Assembly (NCBI GenBank): GCA_947044405.1
Contig: CAMRHE010000505.1
Coordinates: 310,001 to 374,000, forward strand
DNA from: Leptodactylus fallax
Lineage: Eukaryota > Chordata > Amphibia > Anura > Leptodactylidae
Length of the DNA stretch: 64,000 nt
Reading direction: 5' to 3'
The first letter of the stretch is position 1. Every line of letters begins with the position of its first letter. A model generated the notes under the pieces. It worked only from the letters and a program-made list of their open reading frames with translations. It was not told the origin of the DNA and ran no database searches. This document shows positions 33,052 to 44,066 of the stretch, piece by piece. Position numbers and translations under genes: made by a program.

Positions 33052-34538
33052 CCCCCCCCTTGTTGGTGATCAAATCCGATCACCATACACTGAGGGCTGT
33101 TGGGGTGTAGATCATGTTTGACATTGGTAATAGAAATTTCTGCTCCAGTGTCGAGCATGATCTCCTGTAAGGTGGGTTTGAATTTTGTCAGGATTTCTGG
33201 AGTAACATCCCAATGTCCTGTTGCCAGTTTCATGAGTATTGAAAGGCGTTCTTCCTCATCATAAAATAGGCCATTCTTGGGACTTGTTCTCTCTGTTGCC
33301 TCATACCTTTGGTTGAGGTGTGTAGGCAACCACAATTTAAATAGCTCCATACGATATTCTGGAGGCACAGAATATTTCCTGCAATGTCCTTCAAACATAT
33401 CACAGGCTGTAAATGGATCTGTATTAGGGTCATACTTAGGGATCTCTTTGCAGATCCGTAACAGGAAATTTATCTTTTCCATGTTGTTATGGCTAGGATA
33501 AAATTCCACTGACCTTTCAGAACGTGTAGGTAGGTTGGAAGCCATATGTACAGTTTCCCATCCACTACTTAGTCCCCAATTTGTGTCCTGTCCATGGAGA
33601 CGTCCGCTGTCTCTCCTCTCCAAAGGTGTTGGAGAGAATTGTAGTGCACGCTCCACTGGAGTCCTAGTATCACAAAATGGACTATTGGATCTCTGATTCG
33701 CAGGAGCCGTGGGTCTGATCGCCCCAGTCCCCTCCTGTGCCATTCCTGAGACACAAATCTGTTTAGTTGGCAAGGGTACCGTGCTGTTAGTACTAGGCCG
33801 TGACAAGTCAGAGATGATCTGCTGCAAATTCGCAATGATTTGCGACTTTGCCGCTTGATCCTCTCTTAGTGTCACTAACATTGCTTCTGTGGAAGTAATT
33901 TTACTTCTAAACTGATTGTTCTCAGTGTATAATCGAAGGAGTTCTTTGTCCATGTCAGAATAATAATTCTCTTTGTCAGAGAGTTTGGATTCCAACACAC
34001 AAATCTCCTTTCCTCTCTCAATTATACAAAGTGCCTCATCTTTCAATTGAGTTTCTAACATGTGAATCTGCTTGACATTGTCTACACAACAATGACAGTG
34101 GGAGTTTGCATTGTTAGCTCGCTTCACTGTCCCTTTCATGTTTGCTAGGATCTCAGCATGCTCTGGCTTCCAAATGGTATCCTCAAAGGTATACACTAGT
34201 TTTGCTAGCATTTGTAGCCTTTTGGAAGTTTTGTTAAAAACTGTCCGTTTACTAATGCAGTTTTTATCATGAGCATAGGCCTGATCCAGCAAAGCAGACC
34301 ACAACATTTCTCCTGATTTATAGGTTGTGGGTGGTACTGGGTTGAATGTACTGTGTTTAGCTAGGTGTTTTAATGTTGAGAAATCCATACTTACTTTTCC
34401 TGCTGTCATCTTGGTCACCGTTGTTCTTCTACTTGTCCTTTGCTGCTTGAAAAAGTATCCTTTTCGTACCGGAAAGCCTTTTCCCGACCAGCTGGACTTC
34501 TCCTGAAGAACCTTGACTTTGATATTACAGAGGCACAA
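33048..34538 (-). pseudogene. gag: ERV gag and protease N-end
   Basis: A 496-codon frame, in which translation may start at an internal Met (MTAGKVSMDFSTLKH). The middle third is rich in Glu/Lys/Leu heptads (around MLETQLKDEALCIIE and MDKELLRLYTENNQF) and looks like a coiled coil. A linker and a helical capsid-like segment follow. No CCHC zinc knuckle is visible. The frame then enters an aspartic protease (IMLDTGAEISITN) and ends at the eight-G tract. Removing one G would rejoin the protease, so this is a single-base lesion or an assembly error, not a typical programmed shift, because it falls inside the protease. Confidence 0.78.
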
Positions 34539-34813
34539 ATGGATTTCTCAGTCCCCCATCGAGTTGCTTGTAGAGGAAACAGACAATTGTTAATACCTTC
34601 AGATAAATACAAATAAACAATAGGTTCACTGTTATTAATTATTTTAAGTGAAGCTTTAAGCAAAATGGGTTAGCCGTGCAAACTTCAATCTGGGCATACA
34701 GTGTAACGCAACACTTCACTGTGTACCAATGTTACCTGTCCACATCCCTCCACTTGATAGTTCACGGTATAACACAGTTTTGCCAGAAGACAACACACAA
34801 AAATATTAAAACA

Positions 34814-34831
34814 GTATGGGCCGGCTCGCCA
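34814..34831 (-). promoter_or_regulatory. ERV primer-binding site
   Basis: On the minus strand, three bases after the LTR end, the sequence reads TGGCGAGCCGGCCCATAC. The first nine bases match, from memory, the complement of the 3' end of a vertebrate arginine tRNA, with partial agreement beyond. The position and the TGG start support the role; the tRNA identity is tentative. Confidence 0.6.
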
Positions 34832-34834
34832 TTA

Positions 34835-35238
34835 TGTTAAGGGGGGAATCTTAATAATTAATATTCATCACTTCTGACTTGCTTCACCATTATGTTAGAG
34901 AGATCTGGGTGTTACTACTAATTATATTCACCAATTTCCCTCCTTTCTCCTTAGGTATATCTACTTATCTGTTTCCTTGACTGGTTTGCATGTACGATAA
35001 TTTACCCCACAATATTAATCATAAAATACGTTTATTATTAATATGATGGAACTAGGTTATAGAATAATACAAAACAGTATTAACACAGTGCAATACAATA
35101 AGTACAGAACCCAATTAAAAACCTACAGATATCGCTACATACACACACACATACACACACACATACAACCCCTGGACAATTTACTAACTGACCCTTTCTG
35201 TAAGGAACACAGCAGTATACAGATTAATAAAGGGTGAC

Positions 35239-35273
<35 letters not shown>

Positions 35274-35905
35274 GGGTGGCTAGATGGATAGGTAGATAGA
35301 TAGATAGATAATGGGTGGATAGATGGATAGGTAGATAGATAGATAGATAATGGGTGGATAGATGGATAGGTAGATAGAGAGAGAAAGTTATACTTAAGCC
35401 TTATTATGCTCTGGTGGTATATGGAGCTTGTCTAGTTGAAGCTGGTCAGTTCATCTCCCAAGGGGGTTGGTGAAGAGAGAGAGAAAGGGAGAGCTTTTGG
35501 CCCATCATATATATGGCCCACAACTCCGCCCACCTAGATGTTGTCACTCCAATCAGGCTCTTGGTATTGTAATATAAGTTTAGATGCAATACTTCTTATG
35601 AGTCTTGGGATGGCGCTCTAACACTTAAAATTGATCCTTGGCCTAGGGGTAATGACCTACCTCCCCCATCTGACTCCTTGTTCAGTGGCTTATCTCTGGG
35701 TCTGATTAACATCACTATGGAGGTCTCATTAGCATATTCCATCTCATTATGTTAAACAAAAGCCTTCCTGGCCCATGCTTGATGTCTGTTAGAAAACAGG
35801 TTTTGTAGCATGCAGACACTTATGTTCAGAAGTTCTGAATGGAATGATTGAGATAATAGATAAATATATATATATTAATGTTTGTGGTAAGCACTTCCCT
35901 TTACA
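34835..35905 (-). repeat. ERV 5' LTR
   Basis: The proposed LTR runs on the minus strand from TGTAAAGGGAAGTGC (35905) to ...CCCTTAACA (34835), about 1071 bp with TG...CA ends. The end is fixed by the primer-binding site and the start by the abrupt junction with a foldback arm at 35906. Inside are a candidate TATA box (CCATATATATGATGGG, rc of 35501-35516) with a GGGCGGAG GC box just upstream, a possible AATAAA (rc near 35032), and a GATA microsatellite (35240-35390). With no second LTR the borders are inferred. Confidence 0.6.
35240..35385 (+). repeat. GATA/GATG microsatellite
   Basis: GATA runs alternate with a TAATGGGTGG block repeated three times about 55 bp apart. It lies within the proposed ERV LTR. 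Confidence 0.9.
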
Positions 35906-36806
35906 GGATTCCATTGGGTTCATTGGACTCCTTCAATGATCATCTTTTTTATATATAAATTGAATGATCAAAATGGGTTGTGTGGGGAGTTTTTATTTCA
36001 ATATTTTTTTCTTATGTTTGTGTGTTTATTAATACTTTATTATTGTCATAGTAACGGCCACTAACCGATTGACAACATCCATTACTGAGGTGGATCTTAG
36101 TGTTAGTATGAAAAGGTTAACACTAACCCCCAATTATTTCTCTGCTACCCACTGCCATCAGAATGCCAGATAGAGCTAGGTACTTGCCAGTACCTGGCCA
36201 TCTAAAGTAAGGGGAGAGCATTGGGGTAGATGCAGACTGGTACTATGAGGCTGTGAAGGGCCAAAAACTACAGACCTTCCCGCCCTAGTATTGCCAGGCT
36301 GTTGCTGCTTGTTGTATATAGCTGGTTCTAAAAATTTTTCGAGGATCTCATGACATTTTAAACTAAATAAATAAATTTTAAAAAAAAACTTAGTCTACCC
36401 TATTTTTTCAAATCATCCAGATACAGTAAACAGTAGCCTAACATTACCAGGGTAGGAAGGGCCACAGTTTTTGGCTCTTCTCCAATAATACCAACCTGTG
36501 GCCTCCCAATACCTGACCATTGCTTTAGATGGCTGGGTATTGGTTGATACCTAGCTCTTCCCAGCACCCTTGATGAAATAAATTGGGGAGTTAGCGTTAG
36601 CATTTTAGCCCACCCCACCTTAACAATGGATGCTATCATAAATAATAAAGTGTTCAAAAAAAAAAAAAAAAAAACAGAAAAAATATTTTTTTTTTATTGA
36701 AATAAAAACTCCCCCATACAAGCTTCTTTTAAACAATTTAATTAAAAAAATGTGGGAAAAAGATGATCATTGAAGAAGTCCAACATATTTGACAGAATCC
36801 ATACAA
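35906..36806. repeat. Large imperfect inverted repeat (foldback element)
   Basis: Two arms of about 400 bp face each other around an AT-rich centre near 36330-36400. Matching pairs include CTCCTTCAATGATCATC at 35930 with the complement of 36770; GGGGAGTTTTTATTTCAAT at 35985 with 36705; the 'AGAGCTAGGTA' block at 36170 with 36545; and GGGCCAAAAACT at 36260 with 36465. The left arm begins exactly where the ERV LTR ends. No open frame of interest lies inside. Confidence 0.8.
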
Positions 36807-37133
36807 TGCAGAAAAACTTTCTCACCTACATCTTTTGTGGCAAATGAATAGAAACTAGAGATCAATGAACTCTGGTTTCTATTCTGGCACAGGTATCCTG
36901 GAGATGAGACAGAAGTCCAGTGTGCCAGAATGAGCTAGTGCAGGGACTCCTAAAGCTACATTGACGAGCAAAAGGGTAACAGTGTTTTGAACTTGTGACT
37001 TTCAGGTTCCAGATCTCACCATCCACTACAGCTTGGAATGTGAGCCTACCATCATTTTATAAACAATCATCTTGGCTATCTTATACATAAATGTGACTAG
37101 CAACTATTTAGCATATGGTCAGTTCTGCAAATT

Positions 37134-38332
37134 CTTGTCATGTAACTGCATTGTTATTGTTTTGCTCCTGGTGGTGGAAAAATCTTTTTCTTTTATACTA
37201 CAAATTACAACCTGTTCTCACATTCCCCGATAGCTCAGGGTGTTATTAGGTGGATTCCCAATTGAAAGGTAGGTCACTGGTTCAAATCAAGGATCAGCGA
37301 TGATGAAGGCTTCCCAAGAAAAGAGAAACAGCATCATCCAGCTCATCGATAGCAGTCTCTTGGCCAAGAAAATTGCCAAACTGCATCATGTGAGTGCCAT
37401 CACAGTTGGAAGAATAAGAAATGAAGTCCGTCCATCCATTCAAAAATCAAGAGGTGGACGTCCAGGCAAAATATCAAAGTCAACAAGTCGGCTCATCACA
37501 AGGTCTATCAGTTCTGGTGTACTTTGTAATAGTGAGATCACAGACCTCCATGCAAGCACCATGCAATGTGCATTACACAAGTCTGGAATGGTGACCCAAA
37601 AAAAGGTGAAGAAGCCTCGACTTCAATATCACCATAAGAAGCGTCAGCTTGATTTTCCAAAAACAGTATGAAAAGTGAACAGTAGAAGATTGGAAATAGG
37701 TTATTTGGAGTGATGAGACAAAAGTCAATAGACTGGGCTCTGATGGGTGCAAATGGGTATTGAATATACAAGGCAAAAGGGGGCTAACAGATAAAGAAAT
37801 TGAAGGAACTGTCAAGTTTGGTGAAGAAAGTTTGATGATATAGGGTTGTTTCACAGCCAGAGGCATTGGATACTTGACCAGGATCAATGGTGGTCTCAAT
37901 GCTGATCTATACATGAGTATCCTATAAGATGAGTTAGTTCATACACTTGAGTACTATGGATATTAAAAGAACAACATAGTGTTCCAGGAGGACAATAACC
38001 CAAAGCATACATCGAGATTAGCAAAGAAATGGTTGAATGACAATGAAGTAAAAGGTGCTGGATTGGTCCTCACAGTCCCCAGACCTCAACGCAATCATAC
38101 AATTTTGGGTAGAGTTGAAGAAAAAGTTGTATTGGTACCAGCATGCACTAACATTGGGAACATGTAGAAGAGATCTGGGATCAGATTTCGGTCGAGACAT
38201 GCTTAAATCTGATCAAGAGCATGCCCAGAAGGATTAGGCAGTGTTGAAAACCAAAGGTGGATTTACAAAATAATAAAAATTTAAATTTAGATTTTTAGGA
38301 GCAAGACAGTAACAATGCAGTTACATGACAAG
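37134..38332 (+). mobile_element. Tc1-like transposon, decayed (third family)
   Basis: Inverted repeats of about 35 bp (37134-37168 and 38298-38332), starting CTTGTCATGTAACTGCATTG, bound a 1.2-kb element. The transposase starts near 37300 (MMKASQEKRNSIIQLIDSS). It has an HTH region, then a shifted WSDETKVNRLG near 37710, a QEDNNPKHTSRLAKKW block near 37980, and WSSQSPDLNAIIQFWVELKK near 38060. The Glu expected after LNPI is Ile. There are several frameshifts and stops. Confidence 0.85.
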
Positions 38333-38499
38333 GATCTGCATAACTAGGGGGCCTAGCCTAACCACGCACTGTAATGGAAGCAGATTTCTAGAGCTTCACT
38401 GCTGTCAGTCTGCTTATCACTTAATTGCATTGCATGACTCAAACTTGGTCAAGACCAACAGGGACAGAGGGCCTAATACTCCAGACACCCCCAGACCCA

Positions 38500-39440
38500 A
38501 TAAACATCAGGGAGATCTTCAGAAATTTCTTAGAAAAAAGAATTCTCATTTACCATCCGGCTCGCTCAAGATGGAGTCTGAACCCTGCCACGGTTTAGAC
38601 ACAGGAGAGGACTCTGATGCAGAGAGAACTGCTGAATATGATTGTGCAGGCATTGGCAACTGGCATCAACCCAGTTCTATCGCAACTCGTAGACATAAAG
38701 TCTGAAATTCAAAATGTCGGCCTCAGAGTCTCGAGTCTTGAGACTGCTTATACAGCAGTAAAATCTCACTATGCAGCTGTGACCTCGCAGCTCGCTCTCC
38801 ACATGGACTTCATAGATCGTTCACTCACCCTAATCGAGGAGAATCGTAGTCGTCGAAAAAACATTTGAATCAAGAAGAGTCCTGCTTGCCTGAGAACTTG
38901 ACCAAGATGTTGTTTCAACTTTTCGCAGATCTACTAGGCCCAGACCGTGCAGCTATAATAATCATTGAGCGCATCCATAAGGCTCTCCGCCTGAAACCAC
39001 AACAGGGGGTGCCACCACAAGATATCATACGTAGAGTTCTCTCATAACCAGATGCTGCAGCCATCCTTGCTGCTACGAGAAATCGCCCCTCTATAATTTT
39101 AGGTGAGGATGAGATCTCCATCAAGACGTTGCCCTGTCAATACTGGCATAAAGGAGAATCCTTTGCCCGCTGCTGGAGGTCCTCAGGCCCAAAGTCATTA
39201 AGTACGCCTGGCTTTACTGTTTGGATTAGTAGTATCCTGTAATGGAAAGAGGCTTACCACCCACTCCCCGCAAGACCTATCTGCCTTATGGAGATAGCTC
39301 GATATGGAGCCCCTGGACATCACCTCGTAGTTGCCCATGCCGAGCTTACTGAAGTTCCCAGCTCTTCATGACCCAGCTCTAAGTCCACCGGTACCTAGAC
39401 ACAAGTCGCTGAGAGGGAAAAAGTTCTGCCTAATCTGACA
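38500..39440 (+). mobile_element. L1/Tx1-type LINE ORF1 remnant
   Basis: Decayed frames resemble the ORF1 protein of vertebrate L1/Tx1 elements. First comes a coiled-coil part (about 38560-38866, RVSSLETAYTAVKSHYAAV, ending IEENRSRRKNI). Then a stop is followed by LPENLTKMLFQLFADLLG, RIHKALRLKPQQGVPPQDI and a further block PDAAAILAATRNRPS after another stop. These fit the RRM-like and C-terminal domains that bind LINE RNA. The 3' part, including ORF2, is missing. It is a non-functional fragment. Confidence 0.65.
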
Positions 39441-39974
39441 TAGACTTGTGGTGTTATGCCATGAGTTACTGACTGCTAGGGTACCTACAGTATGTTACTT
39501 TGATAACACTACAGCTCGTTTAGTACTAGGGTTTTACTGAATTTCTCTGTTCTCTAGTTCTCTCTTCACTAGGTCTTTAGGTCAATATTGAGTACCCTAT
39601 GTCTCACTGTATTTTACATGTCCCTTGGGATCGCTTGGGTAGCAATTCTTTTTTTTGGTGTTGTATTGGTGAAGGGCTCCTGTAATGCAGCTCTATTGTT
39701 GATATACTGTTGGGGCTTCCTTAGCCCTCATGCTGCTACCCCTGGGATCGCAATGTTTGTGCACTATGTTTCTTCCGTGCTCTTCATGATTAATATTGTT
39801 TCTTTTTTAGCCGATTTCTGAGAGGTGAGGGGTGACTTATATCCACTCAGCCACTTCTTCATTCCCCACTCACTTGTTTCTCCACAAAGTGGTGCTTTAT
39901 TATCTAACCAGTGCTTTCTTCCACCCTGTTAGGGGAGTTCACAGTCCTCTGTGCAACCTCGGATAGTGGAAGAG
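39441..39974. other. Probable LINE spacer, no gene
   Basis: T-rich unique sequence with a 77-codon hydrophobic frame at 39588-39821 that has no supporting context. It may be more of the L1/Tx1 element between ORF1 and ORF2. Confidence 0.35.
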
Positions 39975-40302
39975 TGAAGAATCAGGCGATACCTTTTAGA
40001 GGCTAACTGAGTATATTTGATAGTAAGCTTTTGAGAGTCTAGCTCTCATGGTGGTATACAAGAAACTGAAAAGTCACAGACTTTTTATACACACAAGACA
40101 TAGACCTTCAAAGGATCTTAGCATAACCAAATGCAATATAAGTAGGGAAGTTATTTACAACAGGTCAAGAAATAAACAGTCTGGAAAACTTGTGAAGTGT
40201 GACGGAGGGATCAGTAATTCTTGCTGTTATCTGTTTGCTATCAGGTGGTGATTTGTGACCCTCACAGTTCATACATAGTGTGACATGAAACTGGCAGTTT
40301 TT
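39975..40302 (-). mobile_element. PLE 3' tail fragment
   Basis: On the minus strand this matches the last 300 bp of the PLE at 5968-7680. Examples are 'GTGTGACATGAAACTGGCAG' against the complement of 7359-7381, the CACCACCTGATAGCAAACAG block, and the terminal CGCCTGATTCTTCA. It is a heavily 5'-truncated second copy of the same lineage. Confidence 0.85.
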
Positions 40303-40593
40303 GAAAAAAAAAATAAAATCATAGTGGAGCCGCCCCATTACCCCTCGCGTTTGTACTGTATTTTATCCGACTGCCACCAATGTTATATCTTTATGGTATA
40401 CAGCAAGGGAAGGGATGGAAGAGACAGGCACTGTCCGATAATTCAGATGTATTTCCTGCAACACAAATTAACATCGCAGGTCGATGGTGCGGACACAATT
40501 TGCCTGTAATGTAATAATTGTTACATATGTATCTATATGATATCTGGTCATCTATACACTAGACAATCCTACAAATCTATCATTTCTTATTAG

Positions 40594-40659
40594 GTGATAC
40601 TCTGGTGGAGCAAATCCTACTGGATGAAGATGGACACCAACTAACCCCAGAACTGACAG
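40594..40659 (+). CDS. Candidate small internal exon, possibly NLR
   Basis: The acceptor CTATCATTTCTTATTAG and the donor GACAG|GTAAGTGC are both strong. The 66-bp exon between them is phase 1 at both ends and reads DTLVEQILLDEDGHQLTPEL without a stop. I do not recognise the peptide. Its phase is compatible with first and second exons like those on the minus strand (22141-22177 and 4169-4344), and it precedes the NACHT remnant at 47841 on the same strand. It could be a linker exon of the same gene family. Confidence 0.45.
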
Positions 40660-40969
40660 GTAAGTGCACATTATATAAACTTATTTTAGACCCAGTAGTC
40701 ACAATCTACATGGAGAAACCAATAGAACTAGAAAAAATGGATAAAGAAGGTCGACAGCGAGATGTTCTGGTCAGTAAGGCATCCAGCACACGTGCTGTTC
40801 TGTGCTTAAACCCGTAAGGACACAGACTAAAAAACGCTGCATTTTACAGTATCTGCAAAATGGATGAGATTCTGGCTAATCCTATCTGCACATTGCAGAA
40901 AAAACTCTGCAGTGGAAAAGCTGCGTTTTCCAAAATATCTACCAAAACTCTGGCATTTTCCGTATAGGT

Positions 40970-41510
40970 ATAATAGGAGCAGAAAGTGTAGAACACTCTT
41001 AGGACTCCTAATAACCTATGTATAAAACATAGTGTAGAATACTCTTAGGACTCCTAGGAACCTATCTATAAAACATAGTGTAGAATACTCTTAGGACTCC
41101 TAGGAACCTATCTATAAAACAGTGTAGAACACTCTTAGGGATCCTAGGTAACTATCTATAAAACATAGTGCAGAATACTCTTAGGGCTCCTAGGAACCTA
41201 TCTATCCCATTTATAGCTCTCTAAGGCAAACACAGCCGAAGTTATGCCAAAGTGAATGTGACATGTATGTCTATGGAAAAACAGATGGTAAACAGAGGAA
41301 AGAAACTCGGCGTTTAACCATAATCTGTGCTGACACTCACTTTTACGCATTTTAACATTTAACATTAGCTCCAAAAATTATCACTTTTTAGGTGGAAGAG
41401 TGTTTGCCTGTGGTTTTTTAGACATGCATGGCTGTTATATTGCAAAAAGCAATGGTGTTGTAGAATAATTAGCCCATTTTGATAACGTGTAAGTGATACA
41501 GGATAGTTAT
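40970..41510 (+). repeat. CTCCTAGGA dispersed repeat, copy 3
   Basis: About five units with CTTAGGACTCCTAGGAACC and AACATAGTGTAGAA, then CTCTCTAAGGCAAACACAGC, 'TATGTCTATGGAAAAACAG', and a tail with AAAAAGCAATGGTGTTGTAG. The tail lines up block by block with 55985-56255. A poly-A-rich low-complexity tract follows at 41555-41606. Confidence 0.8.
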
Positions 41511-43330
41511 TTGTGGCTATGAGCCTAGTTAAAAAGTGATAAACAATTGGCCTTTTAAATAAAAAAAAAAAAAAACAAAAAAAAAAAAACAACAACAAAA
41601 AAAAACTAAGAAAAAGCACACACATCAAAATTATCCTTTTATGGAGGCAGAATTGCAGACAAACATTGTGTTTGTATTAACAGAAGCAATGATGGGGTTG
41701 TTTGGTGCTATTTTCTTCTTATGCCAACAGAGTGGCAGCAACAACTATATAATTTGAAGACTAAATTGTGGACACTGTTGGTGTGCCTGCCACTTGAAAG
41801 TGAAGTGATAAAGAATTGACTTTTTAAAAAAGCAACCAAAAATGGTCCCTTTATGGGAGCAGATACAGCACCAATGAGTGACAATTACAAGATATGAAGA
41901 AAATTTGTGACACACTGTCATGTGCTTGGCCTGCCAGCTGAAAAAACTAGAATATACTATGAAATGGAAAAGATTTTAATGATCATGAGAACAGCACTTG
42001 GGAGCCAGAAAAGAACGTGGATTATTCTCCTGTTTATCCCTATATCCGTTGGAAAAAAAGGAGGAGTAGCACTCCAAAAAATGAGGTAAAGAATCCGTGC
42101 TTACCAAAAAAAACGGAAACTTTATTGAACTCAATTCACACAACGCGTTTCAGGGACTCAATTTTCCTTTTTTTTGGTAAGCGCGGATTCTTTACCTCAT
42201 TTATTGCAGTGCTACTCCTCCTTTTTTCAACGGATTTCACAACCGCCTGGATCCACGATATCCCGATGCCCAGAGGTTCTGCAGCTTCCAAATACCTATA
42301 CGTCTGAATAGTAGTTGTGACTTCAAACAACTAACCAAGATGAGAGCCAAACCACAACATTAAACGATCCTCCATATACTTCCACATTTTTTGCCAACCA
42401 AGTAACTGAGGTGTACCCGTAACCTTATCAGGTGAGGGCAAGCCCCTGCCACTTGGAGGCAATTGCACTTATCATTACGTAGACTGATCATCACTGGTTG
42501 TGTGCAAACTCTCTACCTGTCACACGTGGGTACATCTAGACCACCACTCTACCAAGTCAACTGTGTGAGTATATGCCACGTTTCATTTCCTCCACTTTGA
42601 GCACAACTCACTTTCATTTTAAACAGTATCACGCTATGTGCCGCTCGGCGTAATTTTTTTTTTTTTCTTTTCTCTGAAGTGTTTATCCCTGAATGGGACC
42701 AAATGCCACATCAAAATTGTGTTTACAGAATTCCAAGGAAAATTAGTGGCACACCGTCAATGTGACGACATAAAGAATTGAGTGTAGAAAAAAGTCACCA
42801 AAAATATCCCTTTATGGGCAGCACCAAGTAGTGACAGTGTACAGAATTTCAAGAAAAATTTGGGGCACACGGCCAGTATACCTTACTCGCCAGCTGATAA
42901 AGCTGTACTATCTTCCATAAGTGATCATAAGGTAGAAGTTGTTGTTCTTCTTCCTCTTGCAGTTATCCACACCATTGTGTGTATGGTTTTCTGCATTCAG
43001 TTACCATTCACCATATACTACTGCTCAAACTGACACTCCAGCATGTACGAAACTGACACTCAATGTGCACTACACCTTACAGCCATGACATGAGGGAAGG
43101 GGAAAGGTAAGCAATGGCTTGCCCTGGTGAAGTTGGGGGTGAGAAATTGTCCAGTATGGAGCAACTGGAGATGGTGGATCGGTTCTGCCTGGTGATGAAA
43201 CTGTATATCACTACCCAAAAGAAAAAAAAATGGTCAAGAAAAAAACCTACTCAGTGTATGCACCTAACCTGACTGGCTCAAAAGCATGCAAGTAACCCCA
43301 AAATTTAACAAAAATTTACTATGGACAGCA
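41511..43330. repeat. Diverged tandem repeat region, no gene
   Basis: Segments at about 41800-41950 and 42770-42910 share the order AAAGAATTGA, AACCAAAAAT/CACCAAAAAT, CCCTTTATGGG, CAGCACCAA, then CACAC...CAGCTGA. They are diverged copies of a unit that continues the CTCCTAGGA repeat to the left. A hairpin element (42049-42236) interrupts it. Short frames such as 41907-42089 are not supported as genes. Confidence 0.5.
42049..42236. repeat. Hairpin element with ~72-bp arms
   Basis: The left arm (about 42049-42120, with GGAGGAGTAGCACTCC and AATGAGGTAAAGAATCCG) is the complement of the right arm (about 42164-42236). The loop is about 43 bp and contains ACACAACGCGTTTCAGGG. The arms differ at only a handful of positions. 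Confidence 0.88.
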
Positions 43331-43345
43331 AATGTCTATACCTTT

Positions 43346-43430
43346 ACCCAGGGCCGGTTTTAGACAAAGTGGGGCCCTGGACAAGTTTACAAGTGGAGCC
43401 CTAAATTCTAAGACATACCCAGTGGCGGAA
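43346..43430 (+). repeat. Dispersed repeat fragment (GGCCGGTTTTAGACAAA)
   Basis: This is the same family as 30959-31030: a GGGCCGGTTTTAGACAAAG start followed by GGGGCCCTGGACAAG. The class is unknown to me. Confidence 0.6.
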
Positions 43431-43736
43431 CTACCGTCATAGCAGCTGCTATGGAGCCCGTGACCATAGAGGGCCTGGGGGCCGCTGCTGCTTTTGTTTT
43501 TTTTAATAAGCCATTAACTGCTGGAGTTACTCCAACAGGAAACGGGTCCCTTTACGTCCCATATTACGTCACTGACACTGAACAGCGTCAGGACTTCGCT
43601 GACAGGGATGTGATATGGATGCACGGGCACTGGGATCAGTCAGTACGGCTGTGGTACTTGGTATTTGTTGGGCGTACATCGCAAGGTCTGTCTTGTGAGG
43701 TTTGCCTGGCAGTTATTCTCTGACAAACTGCTATTA

Positions 43737-44066
43737 TTATACTCTGGGGTCTTTTCTGAACCCAGAGTATAATGTTCAGATGCTTGGGGGAGGTGAAAAA
43801 AAAAAACAGTCTTACTTACTTCTCCTGTGTTCCAACGCGAATTCCTGCTGCCTTCGGCCCTCTTCAATGATATCACAGATGGCATATGGGTCCGGCTGGT
43901 GTCACTGATGCATAAATGATGCCAACGTAACCCACATTTGTTGAAGAGGGTCAAAGACAGCAGAAACGAGGACTGTGTTTTTTTTGTTTGTTTGTTTGTT
44001 TGTTTTCACCTCCCCTGGGCCTCCGAACATCATACTCTGGGTTCCCGAAGAGACCCCAGAGTATAT
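43737..44066. repeat. Imperfect palindrome (~330 bp)
   Basis: ATACTCTGGGGTCTTTTCTG at the left end pairs with the complement of GAGACCCCAGAGTAT at the right end. The pairing continues through GGGGAGGTGAAAA, then more weakly through 'CTGCCTTCGGCCCTCTTCAA' against the complement of TTGAAGAGGGTCAAAGACAGCAG. A TTTG microsatellite (43981-44005) lies in the right arm. The arms are about 150 bp. Confidence 0.82.

Larger units (their letters stand above)
31736..35905 (-). mobile_element. Endogenous retrovirus, 3'-truncated
   Basis: Reading on the minus strand: an LTR (35905-34835), a primer-binding site, a leader, a gag-protease frame, then a reverse transcriptase frame that stops being recognisable near 31735. 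RNase H, integrase, env and the 3' LTR are missing. The RT motifs are of retroviral rather than Gypsy type (LPQGFHSSPTYF and LLQYVDDLLL). I cannot place it in a retroviral genus. It is an old, defective copy. Confidence 0.82.

Noticed and set aside
33048..33060. Programmed ribosomal frameshift at the ERV eight-G tract
   Set aside because: The shift falls within the protease domain rather than at a gag/pro or pro/pol border, and removing one G restores the protease. Decay or sequence error is simpler.
35901..36806. Second LTR of the ERV in the foldback region
   Set aside because: The two arms are inverted, not direct, and neither resembles the 34835-35905 LTR.
39588..39821. 77-codon hydrophobic frame as a membrane protein
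   Set aside because: A T-rich stretch beside LINE remnants gives hydrophobic codons by composition; no start context or homology.
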